This document shows positions 9,537 through 18,106 of a DNA stretch of 64,000 nucleotides, piece by piece (the stretch's first letter is position 1; every line of letters begins with the position of its first letter). The position numbers were made by a program, and so were the translations under genes. Location: the NCBI GenBank assembly GCA_002336485.1, contig DDCZ01000038.1, positions 1 to 64,000 on the forward strand, given 5' to 3'. The notes under the pieces are model-generated. The model had not been told where the DNA came from, searched no databases, and saw only the letters and a program-made list of their open reading frames with translations. The stretch is from Flavobacteriales bacterium UBA1993 (lineage in GTDB: Bacteria > Bacteroidota > Bacteroidia > Flavobacteriales_G > Salibacteraceae).

Positions 9537-10577
9537 TTAATTTGGAAGCTTTTCAGGCGTGAGTTTGTTCAAGAATTCTAAAGTGTCTATGCCGTCCGCA
9601 TAGTCTGTCAATTCCGGTGATTGGCCGGAGCCAAAGTCTCGATGTCCGTGGCCAATCACACATTGAATCTGCTCTAGATTCTGCTCAACTTTCACGCTTA
9701 AGTCAGCCTTATCTTCATAGAACTCATAATTCAAGACGGAAACTGGCGAGAATAGTGAGGGTTCTTCAATCATTAAGATTAAATCATTTTCCAAAACTGC
9801 CTTACGCTCTAGCATCATCAGTGCCTTGTGATACGTGTAGTTGTTGACATATTTGTTGTTGTCCATCAAATGTCGAAAGGCCATGCTTGCTTTGAAAATA
9901 TTGTTGAGGTCGTAGTTTTTGGGAAGAAAAAGCTTCGTCACATTGCGGCAGCCTAATCCAAAGTATTGAAAACAATCTTGCATTAACCCTTCCAGTTCCT
10001 CCTCCGATTCCGTTCCATCTAAAATGGCTACTCCGGTTCGGTTTTTCCGAATCACGTTGGGGACATGGCCAAAATAGGATTCAAAATATCTGGAGCTATT
10101 GTTGCTTCCCGTGGCTAGAACTGCTTCAAATCCATCCAATCGCTCAACCAGGGTAAAGGTCTCTTGCATCGAATCTTCAAACTCGACCAGTTTTTTGAGA
10201 AGCGCAGGGATGAGGACGTTGTCTGCAGATGCGCATTTGATCAGCGCCCGATTGCCCGACAATAGGGTAGCGAGCACGTCGTGAAATCCAACCATTGGAA
10301 TGTTTCCGGCTAAGACCAATCCAACGTTAACGGATTGAGGTTCGGATGGTGGATACGTCGAGATCCAATTTTCAAGGTGTTCTTGATTCAGTGCATTTGC
10401 CCAATACGATATGGCCTTTTTTGATTCACGCTCGGCAAACCAACCATTGGCGGTTTGGGCCCGCATACTTATGTCATATGCAAATGTGGTTTCATAGGTT
10501 TCCTCGCTAGATAGTTCCTCTCGGAGGAATGCGCCTAAGCGAGAAAGCGATGCGATACGTGTGGATGTTGAAACCAT
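9537..10577 (-). CDS. LuxC-type acyl-CoA reductase
   Basis: This protein belongs to the LuxC family, related to aldehyde dehydrogenases, which reduces activated fatty acyl groups to aldehydes with NADPH. Diagnostic stretches are GLVLAGNIPMVGFHDVLATL near 86-105, ALIKCAS and FGLGCRNVTKLFLP, where C210 is the likely catalytic thiol. The length of 346 aa is usual for the Flavobacteriia form. In many relatives this gene sits beside a dicluster ferredoxin gene; here the matching ferredoxin is at 56371, far away. No luciferase genes are nearby, so light production is not implied. A -7 box ends only 4 nt before the ATG. Confidence 0.88.
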   Translation of the reverse strand: MVSTSTRIASLSRLGAFLREELSSEETYETTFAYDISMRAQTANGWFAERESKKAISYWANALNQEHLENWISTYPPSEPQSVNVGLVLAGNIPMVGFHDVLATLLSGNRALIKCASADNVLIPALLKKLVEFEDSMQETFTLVERLDGFEAVLATGSNNSSRYFESYFGHVPNVIRKNRTGVAILDGTESEEELEGLMQDCFQYFGLGCRNVTKLFLPKNYDLNNIFKASMAFRHLMDNNKYVNNYTYHKALMMLERKAVLENDLILMIEEPSLFSPVSVLNYEFYEDKADLSVKVEQNLEQIQCVIGHGHRDFGSGQSPELTDYADGIDTLEFLNKLTPEKLPN

Positions 10578-10581
10578 GGTG

Positions 10582-10589
10582 CAAATTTA
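10582..10589 (-). promoter_or_regulatory. -7 promoter box (TAAATTTG), 4 nt before ATG
   Basis: This minus-strand match to TAnnTTTG leaves 4 nt before the ATG at 10577. At 19-nt spacing the upstream element reads TTC, one base from the TTG consensus. Transcription would begin at or next to the start codon, which predicts a leaderless mRNA. Confidence 0.5.
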
Positions 10590-10603
10590 GGACCCTCCGC
10601 GAC

Positions 10604-11113
10604 TTAGAGAAGGGTTTGGCCCAACCAATTATGTCGATTTCTGTGATGGACGGAACAAACGTTATCAATGCGTGCGGTGGACCAGTCGTCGCATGCGAAT
10701 TGAATCTTTGAAATGGAAGAGGTAACAACTGGTTCCACTGGCTTTTTTAGAATCGTGAACAGCAAATCCGAGATTGAAGGTTCGTGACCAACAATAATGG
10801 CTGCATCATGATCGCTATTTAATGTGGTAATAAACCCCAGCAGGGTCGAAAGATCAGGAAGGTATAGCTCATTAAACGCCATTTGATGCTCCTCAGGAAT
10901 CGTGAATTCACTCAGAATGTTTTCGGCTGATTGACGCGTGCGTCGGGCAATACTCATTGCCAAGAACGTAGCTGAAGGCTGCTCAGTCTTTAATATGGCG
11001 CCCACTTCTTGGCAGTTTGTGATTCCTCGGCTAGTGAGAGGTCGATCAAGGTCGGGTCGATCGAAGTTTGATCGATCGCTCTTCCCGTGTCGTATGAGGT
11101 AGAGTGTTTTCAA
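10604..11113 (-). CDS. SixA-like histidine phosphatase family protein
   Basis: This is a small branch-2 histidine phosphatase resembling SixA, which removes phosphate from phosphohistidine on signalling proteins. The RHG catalytic motif (LYLIRHGKSD) is at residues 5-14 and the second conserved histidine is in VGHEPS. I chose the TTG at 11113 because it yields MKTLYLIRHGK, the usual N-terminus of the family. The alternative TTG at 11122 lies inside the -7 promoter box. Its length of 169 aa is normal. The true substrate cannot be read from sequence. It lies divergent from parE. Confidence 0.85.
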   Translation of the reverse strand: MKTLYLIRHGKSDRSNFDRPDLDRPLTSRGITNCQEVGAILKTEQPSATFLAMSIARRTRQSAENILSEFTIPEEHQMAFNELYLPDLSTLLGFITTLNSDHDAAIIVGHEPSISDLLFTILKKPVEPVVTSSISKIQFACDDWSTARIDNVCSVHHRNRHNWLGQTLL

Positions 11114-11119
11114 TGAATT

Positions 11120-11127
11120 CAAAAATA
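11120..11127 (-). promoter_or_regulatory. -7 promoter box (TATTTTTG), 6 nt before TTG start
   Basis: A perfect TAnnTTTG match on the minus strand ends 6 nt before the TTG start at 11113. It overlaps and so argues against the alternative start at 11122. No clear -33 element is seen. Confidence 0.45.
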
Positions 11128-11278
11128 AGGGCTTCGGTCATAGATCTGTGGCGGTGATTTCACGGTTGTTAACCGAAGGCAAAAAATTTGTTCAAAACCA
11201 TGTGAAAAAGGAAACCTAATAAACCTCAAAAAGCCCAGGTTGACGTAGTAAATTCGCCCACCTACCCACGTCAAGGAA

Positions 11279-13138
11279 ATGTCAGCAGAATATACAGAAG
11301 ATAATATCAGAACCCTTAATTGGTCCGAGCACATTCGCATGCGACCGGGTATGTATATTGGAAAACTCGGAGATGGAAATGCGGCGGATGATGGAATCTA
11401 CATTTTGATCAAAGAGATCATCGACAACTCGATTGATGAGTTTGTTATGGGCAATGGAAAGAACATCGATCTCAGTATTCGTGGAAATGAAGTAAAGGTG
11501 CGCGATTATGGTCGAGGCATCCCACTCGGAAAGGTCATTGACGCTGTATCCAAGATGAATACAGGTGGAAAGTATGATAGTAAGGCGTTTAAGAAATCGG
11601 TGGGACTAAATGGTGTCGGAACCAAGGCAGTTAATGCACTTTCATCATATTTCAAGGTTGAGTCAGTGCGTGACGAACAAATCAAAGCCGCTGAGTTTTG
11701 TAGAGGAGATCTGACCGAAGATGGCAAGATTGAATCCTCATCAACTAGAAAGGGAACGCGCATCACTTTCATTCCGGATGAAGAGATTTTCAAGAACTAT
11801 AGCTACAAGCATGAGTACGTTGAGAAAATGCTCTGGAATTATGCATACCTCAACCGTGGTTTAGCAATCAATTTTAATGGCGAGCGCTATGAGTCAGAGA
11901 ATGGGCTTGCCGATTTGTTGAATAACAATATAGATGAGGAGCCGCTTTATCCAATTATTCACATCGAAGGAGAAGATATTGAAGTAGCCATCACCCATAC
12001 ACAGAGTTATGGCGAGGACTATTATTCGTTTGTGAATGGTCAGTACACGCCGCAAGGAGGGACGCACCAAGCGGCGTTCAGAGAAACCATCGCTAAGGTG
12101 ATCCGAGATCACTATGGAAAAAGCTTTGAGGCACAGGACATTCGAACCTCAATTACAGCAGCTGTTAGTGTCAAGGTCATGGAACCTGTATTTGAGTCTC
12201 AAACCAAGACGAAGCTTGGGTCTCAAGATGTAGGCCCCGACGGTCCCACTATGCGTTCATTTATCAACGAATTTTTGTCTCGAGAACTGGATAATTTCTT
12301 GCATAAGAATCAGAAAATTGCTGATCTGTTGCTGAAGAAGATTGTTCAAAGTGAGCGAGAACGGAAGGAAATGGCTGGCGTTAAGAAGCTTGCTCGAGAT
12401 CGCGCAAAAAAGGCCAGTCTTCACAACAAGAAACTACGCGATTGTCGAGTTCACCGTAACGACAAGGATGATCGCAGTATCGATACCTCTATTTTCATTT
12501 GTGAGGGAGATTCCGCCTCGGGTTCCATCACAAAAATCAGAAATGTAAATACACAGGCAGTCTTTTCTCTTAAAGGAAAGCCGCTAAACACGTACGGACT
12601 CACAAAAAAGGTGGTGTACGAAAACGAGGAATTTAATTTGCTTCAGGCTGCGTTAAATATTGAAGATGGAATTGAAAACCTTCGATATAATAAAGTGGTA
12701 ATCGCCACAGATGCCGACGTTGATGGAATGCACATACGCCTGCTCCTGATTACCTTCTTTCTTCAGTTCTTTCCAGAGATCGTTAAGCAAGGCCATTTAT
12801 ATGTCCTTCAAACGCCCTTGTTTCGAGTGAGAAACAAGAAAGAAACCATCTATTGTTATAGCGATGAAGAGCGAGTCGCGGCGCTGGAAAAATTAGGTAA
12901 GAATCCAGAAATAACGCGTTTCAAGGGATTAGGAGAGATTTCGCCGAGCGAATTCAAGCAGTTTGTTGGAGAAGACATTCGTCTTGATCCAGTGCTCATT
13001 GGAAAGGAAGCTTTGGTGAAGGATTTACTATCGTTCTATATGGGTAAGAACACACCCACAAGACAAGAGTTCATCATTGACAACCTTAAGGTTGAAAAAG
13101 ACATTACTGAGGAAGATACTGCTGAAAAGGCAGCATAG
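11279..13138 (+). CDS. parE: DNA topoisomerase IV subunit B (ParE)
   Basis: This is the ATPase subunit of a type IIA topoisomerase that decatenates chromosomes and relaxes supercoils. The GHKL ATP site is seen in [11 protein letters not shown] (E46, N50), DYGRGIP and [11 protein letters not shown]. The transducer follows, then the TOPRIM domain with [11 protein letters not shown] near 406-416 and [10 protein letters not shown] near 475-484, whose acidic residues bind Mg2+. At 619 aa it is the short ParE form and lacks the insert of proteobacterial GyrB. The parC gene follows 3 nt later, which supports ParE over GyrB. AAGGAA just before the ATG is a plausible ribosome site. Confidence 0.95.
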   Translation: MSAEYTEDNIRTLNWSEHIRMRPGMYIGKLGDGNAADDGIYILIKEIIDNSIDEFVMGNGKNIDLSIRGNEVKVRDYGRGIPLGKVIDAVSKMNTGGKYDSKAFKKSVGLNGVGTKAVNALSSYFKVESVRDEQIKAAEFCRGDLTEDGKIESSSTRKGTRITFIPDEEIFKNYSYKHEYVEKMLWNYAYLNRGLAINFNGERYESENGLADLLNNNIDEEPLYPIIHIEGEDIEVAITHTQSYGEDYYSFVNGQYTPQGGTHQAAFRETIAKVIRDHYGKSFEAQDIRTSITAAVSVKVMEPVFESQTKTKLGSQDVGPDGPTMRSFINEFLSRELDNFLHKNQKIADLLLKKIVQSERERKEMAGVKKLARDRAKKASLHNKKLRDCRVHRNDKDDRSIDTSIFICEGDSASGSITKIRNVNTQAVFSLKGKPLNTYGLTKKVVYENEEFNLLQAALNIEDGIENLRYNKVVIATDADVDGMHIRLLLITFFLQFFPEIVKQGHLYVLQTPLFRVRNKKETIYCYSDEERVAALEKLGKNPEITRFKGLGEISPSEFKQFVGEDIRLDPVLIGKEALVKDLLSFYMGKNTPTRQEFIIDNLKVEKDITEEDTAEKAA

Positions 13139-13141
13139 TGC

Positions 13142-16132
13142 ATGGCTGAGGAAAACGACAACATAGAAGAACGCGACGAAGAGTTTAGCCAACAGGAAGA
13201 TCAGCAGGAACTGGAGAAAGTCATACATGTTAGCGGCATGTATAAAGAATGGTTTCTCGATTACGCCTCATATGTAATTCTTGAACGAGCGGTTCCGCAT
13301 ATCAACGACGGATTAAAACCAGTTCAGAGGCGGATCCTACACTCCATGAAAGAAATGGATGATGGACGCTATCACAAAGTGGCCAACATCATCGGAAACA
13401 CTATGAAGTATCACCCACATGGCGATGCTTCCATTGGTGATGCGTTGGTGCAAGTTGGGCAACGAGACCTACTCATAGATTGCCAGGGAAACTGGGGAAA
13501 TATCCTAACTGGCGATAGCGCGGCCGCACCAAGATATATTGAGGCACGGCTGACCAAATTTGGTTTGGAAGTGCTTTTCAATGCCAAAACAACCAATTGG
13601 CAATTGAGTTACGATGGGCGAAACAAAGAACCCGTTACGCTGCCGGTTAAGTTTCCGTTGCTATTAGCTTCAGGAATTGAAGGCATCGCCGTTGGTCTCG
13701 CATGTAAGATGTTGCCGCACAACTTCATTGAGTTAATCGATGGTTCAATAAGCATACTTAAAGGCAAGCGGGTGAAGATTTATCCCGATTTCCCTACGGG
13801 TGGATTTGCAGACTTTAGTGAGTATAATGATGGTTTGCGCGGTGGTCGGGTTAAGGTGCGTGCACGCATTTCTGCCGATGATAAAAAAACGCTTCGCATT
13901 AGTGAAATTCCTTTTGCTACAACCACATCGTCGCTCATTGATTCCATCTTGAAGGCAAACGATAAGGGTAAAATCAAGATTAAGAAGGTCGAAGACAATA
14001 CGGCGGAGTTCGTAGAGATCCTAGTTCACCTGCATGATCGCGAGTCACCTGATAAGATGATCGATGCGCTGTATGCATTTACAGATTGTGAAGTTTCCAT
14101 TTCTCCAAACGCTGGGGTAATCGAAAACGACAAGCCTCGATTTGTTGGGGTAAGTGAAATTTTGGCTCAAAGTACCGAAGAGACCAAGGGATTACTCAAG
14201 CTAGAGCTTGAGATCGAAAAAAGCGAGCTGGAGGAGAAATGGCATTTCGCTTCACTCGAAAAGATATTTATTGAAAAGCGAATCTATCGTGATATTGAGG
14301 AGTGTGAGACGTGGGATGACATAATCAAGACAATCCATAAGGGTCTCGAGCCGCATGTTAAACATCTATTGCGTGCAGTAACCGACGACGATGTTGCCAG
14401 ATTGACTGAGATCAAGATCAAGCGTATTTCGAAGTTCGATGGGTTTAAGGCCGATGAAATTATTACCCGACTAAATGAAGACATTGCAACAGTCAAGCAT
14501 CATTTAGAGAATCTGACAGATTACGCTATTGAGTATTTCAAGAATCTCAAGAAGAAATATGGAGCTGGTAGAGAGCGAAAAACAGAGATACGATCACTGG
14601 ATGTTATAAAACGAAATCTTGTCGCTGCCAGCAACGTAAAGTTATACGTGGATCGCGTCGAAGGATTTATTGGTCATGGGTTAAAGCGCAGCGAAAGCGA
14701 GTTTGTCTGTGAGGCTTCAGACATCGACGACATCATTATCATTCGCAGAGATGGAGTAATGATTGTTTCGAAGATGGCAGATAAGACGTTTGTCGGTAAG
14801 GACATTCTCCACGTTGGAATTTGGAAAAAGAACGATGAGCGAACGATATACAATTTGATTTATCAAGATGGCCCCGCTGGAAACGTGATGGTGAAGCGGT
14901 TCAACGTGACTTCCATTGTCCGTGATAGGGAATACCCACTTACGAAAGGAACCGCCAAGTCCGCTGTACTTCATTTAACGATCAACCCAAATGGAGAGGC
15001 GGAAATTGTGACCGTAATACATCGAGCAAAAGCGAAAATTAAACGTATAAAGTTTGACTTTGACTTTAGTGAGCAGCAGATAAAAGGACGTGTAGCCAAC
15101 GGAAACATTCTGACAAAACACAGCGTGAACCGAATTGAGCTCAAAGAAAAAGGCGTATCCACCTTGGCAGCGCGCAAAGTTTGGTTCGACGATTCTGTGA
15201 AACGCTTGAATTACGAGGAGCGCGGAACATACTTAGGTGCCTTCAATGGAGATGATCAAATCTTGACCATTATGAGTTCTGGTGATTACCGGCTAACTGG
15301 AATTGATTTGCTTACAAAGTTTGACGACGACCTGATTAAACTTGAGAAGTGGAATCCCGAAAAACCGATCAGCGCCGCCTATATGGATGGTGAAAAAGAG
15401 GAGTTGTACATCAAGCGATTCATAGTGGAACCCAGCGATAAGCCAATACACTTCATAAGTGAAGCGCCGAAATCAACCTTAGAGTTTGTCTCATTGGAAT
15501 GGAGACCAATGGCCACGATCAAATTTGATAAGCGCGCCAGCAATAGAGAAGATGAAACGATCAATATCGAAGAATTTATTGCTATAAAAGGCTTGAAGGC
15601 CCAAGGAAATAGGCTAAGTAAGTATAAGGTAAAGGCACTTGAAGAACTTGATCCGTTGCCTTATGAGACGGATGCCCCCGAAGGCGAAGAAGATGATGAA
15701 GACGATAGCGCAGGGATGACAATTGATGTGAAACCGTCGGATGTGCGGCCAGCAGTGTCCGCATTTGTTGAGAAAATACCTGAGAAAACGGAAAGCGTCA
15801 AAGAATCAAGCTTGCCTCCAATTTCTAAGAAGAAGAAAACAGAGCCTCAAGAACCGGAAGAAAAAAAGATTGAAAAGCCTAGCGCATCAGAACCTGATTC
15901 TAAGTTGGAAGCTGCAGTAGAGGAAGTGGAGCCTAAGCCGGCGAAGAAGTCTTCTAAAGAATCTGTTTCAGATGAAGACAGAAAAGATGGCGATCAGCCA
16001 AAAGCTGAACCCAAAGAACCTGTCGAGAAAAAATCGGAGGAGACCAAGAAGCCTGAGGCTCCAAAAAAGGATGACTCTGATAAGAAAGATGATGGTTTTG
16101 GTGCAGGCAGTCAGATTACCCTCGAGCTTTAA
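13142..16132 (+). CDS. parC: DNA topoisomerase IV subunit A (ParC) with charged tail
   Basis: This is the DNA breakage-rejoining subunit that pairs with ParE. The winged-helix domain carries the active-site tyrosine in APRYIEARL (Y132). A tower and coiled-coil region follows, and then a beta-pinwheel DNA-wrapping domain (roughly 510-830). Residues about 835-996 form a Lys-, Glu- and Pro-rich low-complexity tail ending in GFGAGSQITLEL. The tail explains the length of 996 aa, well above the roughly 750 aa of the proteobacterial protein. Such tails occur in related Bacteroidota; its role is unknown. The gene begins 3 nt after parE, and its TAA overlaps a spurious upstream ATG of the next gene. 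Confidence 0.95.
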   Translation: MAEENDNIEERDEEFSQQEDQQELEKVIHVSGMYKEWFLDYASYVILERAVPHINDGLKPVQRRILHSMKEMDDGRYHKVANIIGNTMKYHPHGDASIGDALVQVGQRDLLIDCQGNWGNILTGDSAAAPRYIEARLTKFGLEVLFNAKTTNWQLSYDGRNKEPVTLPVKFPLLLASGIEGIAVGLACKMLPHNFIELIDGSISILKGKRVKIYPDFPTGGFADFSEYNDGLRGGRVKVRARISADDKKTLRISEIPFATTTSSLIDSILKANDKGKIKIKKVEDNTAEFVEILVHLHDRESPDKMIDALYAFTDCEVSISPNAGVIENDKPRFVGVSEILAQSTEETKGLLKLELEIEKSELEEKWHFASLEKIFIEKRIYRDIEECETWDDIIKTIHKGLEPHVKHLLRAVTDDDVARLTEIKIKRISKFDGFKADEIITRLNEDIATVKHHLENLTDYAIEYFKNLKKKYGAGRERKTEIRSLDVIKRNLVAASNVKLYVDRVEGFIGHGLKRSESEFVCEASDIDDIIIIRRDGVMIVSKMADKTFVGKDILHVGIWKKNDERTIYNLIYQDGPAGNVMVKRFNVTSIVRDREYPLTKGTAKSAVLHLTINPNGEAEIVTVIHRAKAKIKRIKFDFDFSEQQIKGRVANGNILTKHSVNRIELKEKGVSTLAARKVWFDDSVKRLNYEERGTYLGAFNGDDQILTIMSSGDYRLTGIDLLTKFDDDLIKLEKWNPEKPISAAYMDGEKEELYIKRFIVEPSDKPIHFISEAPKSTLEFVSLEWRPMATIKFDKRASNREDETINIEEFIAIKGLKAQGNRLSKYKVKALEELDPLPYETDAPEGEEDDEDDSAGMTIDVKPSDVRPAVSAFVEKIPEKTESVKESSLPPISKKKKTEPQEPEEKKIEKPSASEPDSKLEAAVEEVEPKPAKKSSKESVSDEDRKDGDQPKAEPKEPVEKKSEETKKPEAPKKDDSDKKDDGFGAGSQITLEL

Positions 16133-16167
16133 TGAAAACCTTTTTATTGTTTAACCGTCTTAGAACC

Positions 16168-17733
16168 ATGAAAAGATCATTGCTCGTTGTTGTGTCATTA
16201 CTCTTCGCACCTTTGGTTTGGGCACAAAATTATAACATGGAGCTCATGGGACGTCTGGAATATGACGTCGAGCTGAGCGATGTTTGGGGCTATGTGGATG
16301 AAGAAGACAATGAATATGCACTTGTTGGTCTCCATGACAATTTTTCAATCGTGGATGTTACAAACCCATCTACACCAACGGAGGTTTTTAGGACCATTGG
16401 TGCCAACCCAAGCACATGGAGAGATATCAAAACTTGGGGCGACTACGCCTATATTACATGTGAGTGCGGACCCGGTTTACTAATCGTAGATATGAGTCCG
16501 CTTCCAGACACAACGAGTTTGCAATACACGTATTGGGTAGATGATTCACTCACCTTTTATCAGGCTCACAACTTATATATTGACGAGAATGGGATCGCGT
16601 ATATTTTTGGTGCGTTTTATTCCAGAGGAGGCGCCATCATGCTAGACTTGAATGACGATCCGATGAACCCTACCCCAATTGGAATGTTTGATGTAAACTA
16701 TTTGCACGATGGCGTGGTGCAGGGCGATACTCTCTGGGGTGGAGCGGTAAACCTAGGTCAGCTTCAAGTAATTGATGTTTCAGACAAGGCAAACCCAGAG
16801 ATCATTTCTACGTGGAAGACTCCAAATAGCTTTACACACAACGCATGGTTTTCTGACGATTCGCGGTATGTTTTCACAACCGACGAAGTGCGAAATGGAA
16901 GCATTGCGGCCTACGATGCGTTAAATGTGCTTAACCCGATTGAATTGGATGTTTGGACCGTTAGCGACACCGCAATAATTCCTCACAACACACATTTTTT
17001 TAACGATTACCTGATTACTTCTTATTATACATATGGCATCAACATTATTGATGTCAAGCGGCCTAAAAACATGATTGAAACCGGGCATTATGATACCAGT
17101 CCAGATTATGTGTACGAAGGTTTTAATGGATGCTGGGGAGCTTACCCATACCTGCCATCTGGAAATATTTTGGCCACCGATATTGAGGAGGGTTTATATG
17201 TATTTAAACCAACCTACACCAGAGGATGCTATCTGGAAGGCTCTGTAACGGACGAGCACACTGGTGCATCCATTGTCTTTCCTCAAATTCAGATATTGGA
17301 ATCTGGTTTAGATGAAAAAGGAAGCATTGCAGGCGATTATGCGGTTTCAACGCTAAATGAGGGCTCATACACCCTAGTTGTTTCAGCAGACGGGTACTTT
17401 CCAGACACGGTCGCCAATATTAGACTTGACAATGGTCAATTGACCCTCCAAGATGTGCAGCTAAGTAACTGGCCACTTGGTTTGGAAGACTTGGTCGGTG
17501 AGAAAGGATTCGGGATTTTTCCAAACCCAATATCAGGCTCGTTCAACGTATTCGTTGATCAAGAATTTCAGGAGCTTTCTTGCTTTGACCTAAATGGAAA
17601 AGAAGTCTTACACCGAGATTTACACCAAGGGAAAAATACTTTCACGCATGATTTGCCCAATGGTTCTTACCTAATACGCCTATCGGGCAATACAAATGTG
17701 GAAACCACACAAATAATAATCAATAACCCATAA
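16168..17733 (+). CDS. LVIVD-repeat choice-of-anchor B T9SS type A cargo
   Basis: This is a secreted beta-propeller protein. A signal peptide (LLFAPLVWAQ) ends at about residue 20. LVIVD-type propeller blades fill residues about 25-370 (YALVGLHDNFSIVDVTNPSTP, LQVIDVSDKANPEIISTW). This is the organisation called choice-of-anchor B. A CarboxypepD_reg-like domain lies at about 375-440. A T9SS type A sorting domain (GIFPNPISGSFNV) ends the protein. The start is ATG at 16168; the ATG at 16132 would add 12 residues ahead of a complete signal peptide. It follows parC closely and probably shares its transcript, although the functions are unrelated. Confidence 0.88.
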   Translation: MKRSLLVVVSLLFAPLVWAQNYNMELMGRLEYDVELSDVWGYVDEEDNEYALVGLHDNFSIVDVTNPSTPTEVFRTIGANPSTWRDIKTWGDYAYITCECGPGLLIVDMSPLPDTTSLQYTYWVDDSLTFYQAHNLYIDENGIAYIFGAFYSRGGAIMLDLNDDPMNPTPIGMFDVNYLHDGVVQGDTLWGGAVNLGQLQVIDVSDKANPEIISTWKTPNSFTHNAWFSDDSRYVFTTDEVRNGSIAAYDALNVLNPIELDVWTVSDTAIIPHNTHFFNDYLITSYYTYGINIIDVKRPKNMIETGHYDTSPDYVYEGFNGCWGAYPYLPSGNILATDIEEGLYVFKPTYTRGCYLEGSVTDEHTGASIVFPQIQILESGLDEKGSIAGDYAVSTLNEGSYTLVVSADGYFPDTVANIRLDNGQLTLQDVQLSNWPLGLEDLVGEKGFGIFPNPISGSFNVFVDQEFQELSCFDLNGKEVLHRDLHQGKNTFTHDLPNGSYLIRLSGNTNVETTQIIINNP

Positions 17734-17734
17734 C

Positions 17735-17947
17735 ATGACAACTCCGAAAATCCTTGTGTTGATTAGTGGCCTAATCCTCGTCGTACTTGCATCATGCACA
17801 AAATGTGAGGAATGCTACTACGTGGTTGAAAATTCTAACGGGAAAACGGAAGATAAAATGGGCGAGTACTGTGGTGATGAGATTAAGGCGTTGGAGAAAA
17901 AAGAGCACTACGATCCTTTAGGTCAGGCGTATGTGGAATGTAGATAA
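17735..17947 (+). CDS. Small Cys-rich lipoprotein
   Basis: This is a 70-aa lipoprotein of unknown function. It has a hydrophobic signal and a lipobox (LASC). The mature part carries C-x2-C-x2-C right after the lipid cysteine, then two more cysteines towards the C-terminus. It starts 1 nt after the preceding stop and is followed by the terminator at 17966-17989, so it is the last gene of the parE-parC transcript. A lipoprotein at 31605-32057 has a similar Cys-spaced ending. Confidence 0.75.
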   Translation: MTTPKILVLISGLILVVLASCTKCEECYYVVENSNGKTEDKMGEYCGDEIKALEKKEHYDPLGQAYVECR

Positions 17948-17965
17948 CTATACCCTACCGTCCGG

Positions 17966-17989
17966 CACCAATGATTATTTGGTGTTTTT
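17966..17989 (+). terminator. Intrinsic terminator
   Basis: A 6-bp stem (CACCAA with TTGGTG) with a 7-nt loop is followed by five T. It is placed right after the small lipoprotein gene and closes the operon that begins at parE. Confidence 0.7.
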
Positions 17990-18106
17990 GATTATTTGAC
18001 CGACAAATAGGGCTCATTTATAGATAAAATGTAATTTTAAGCAGTTGATTTGGAATGTCGCGAGTTTTCGCATGTCCCAAAGTATATTTTAACCCAATTA
18101 CTGCTT

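Noticed and set aside
9537..10577. Bioluminescence (lux) operon
   Set aside because: Only a LuxC-type reductase is present; no luciferase, transferase or synthetase genes adjoin.
17993..18009. Inverted repeat TATTTG with CAAATA
   Set aside because: Only 6 bp and adjacent to a real terminator; no regulator suggested.
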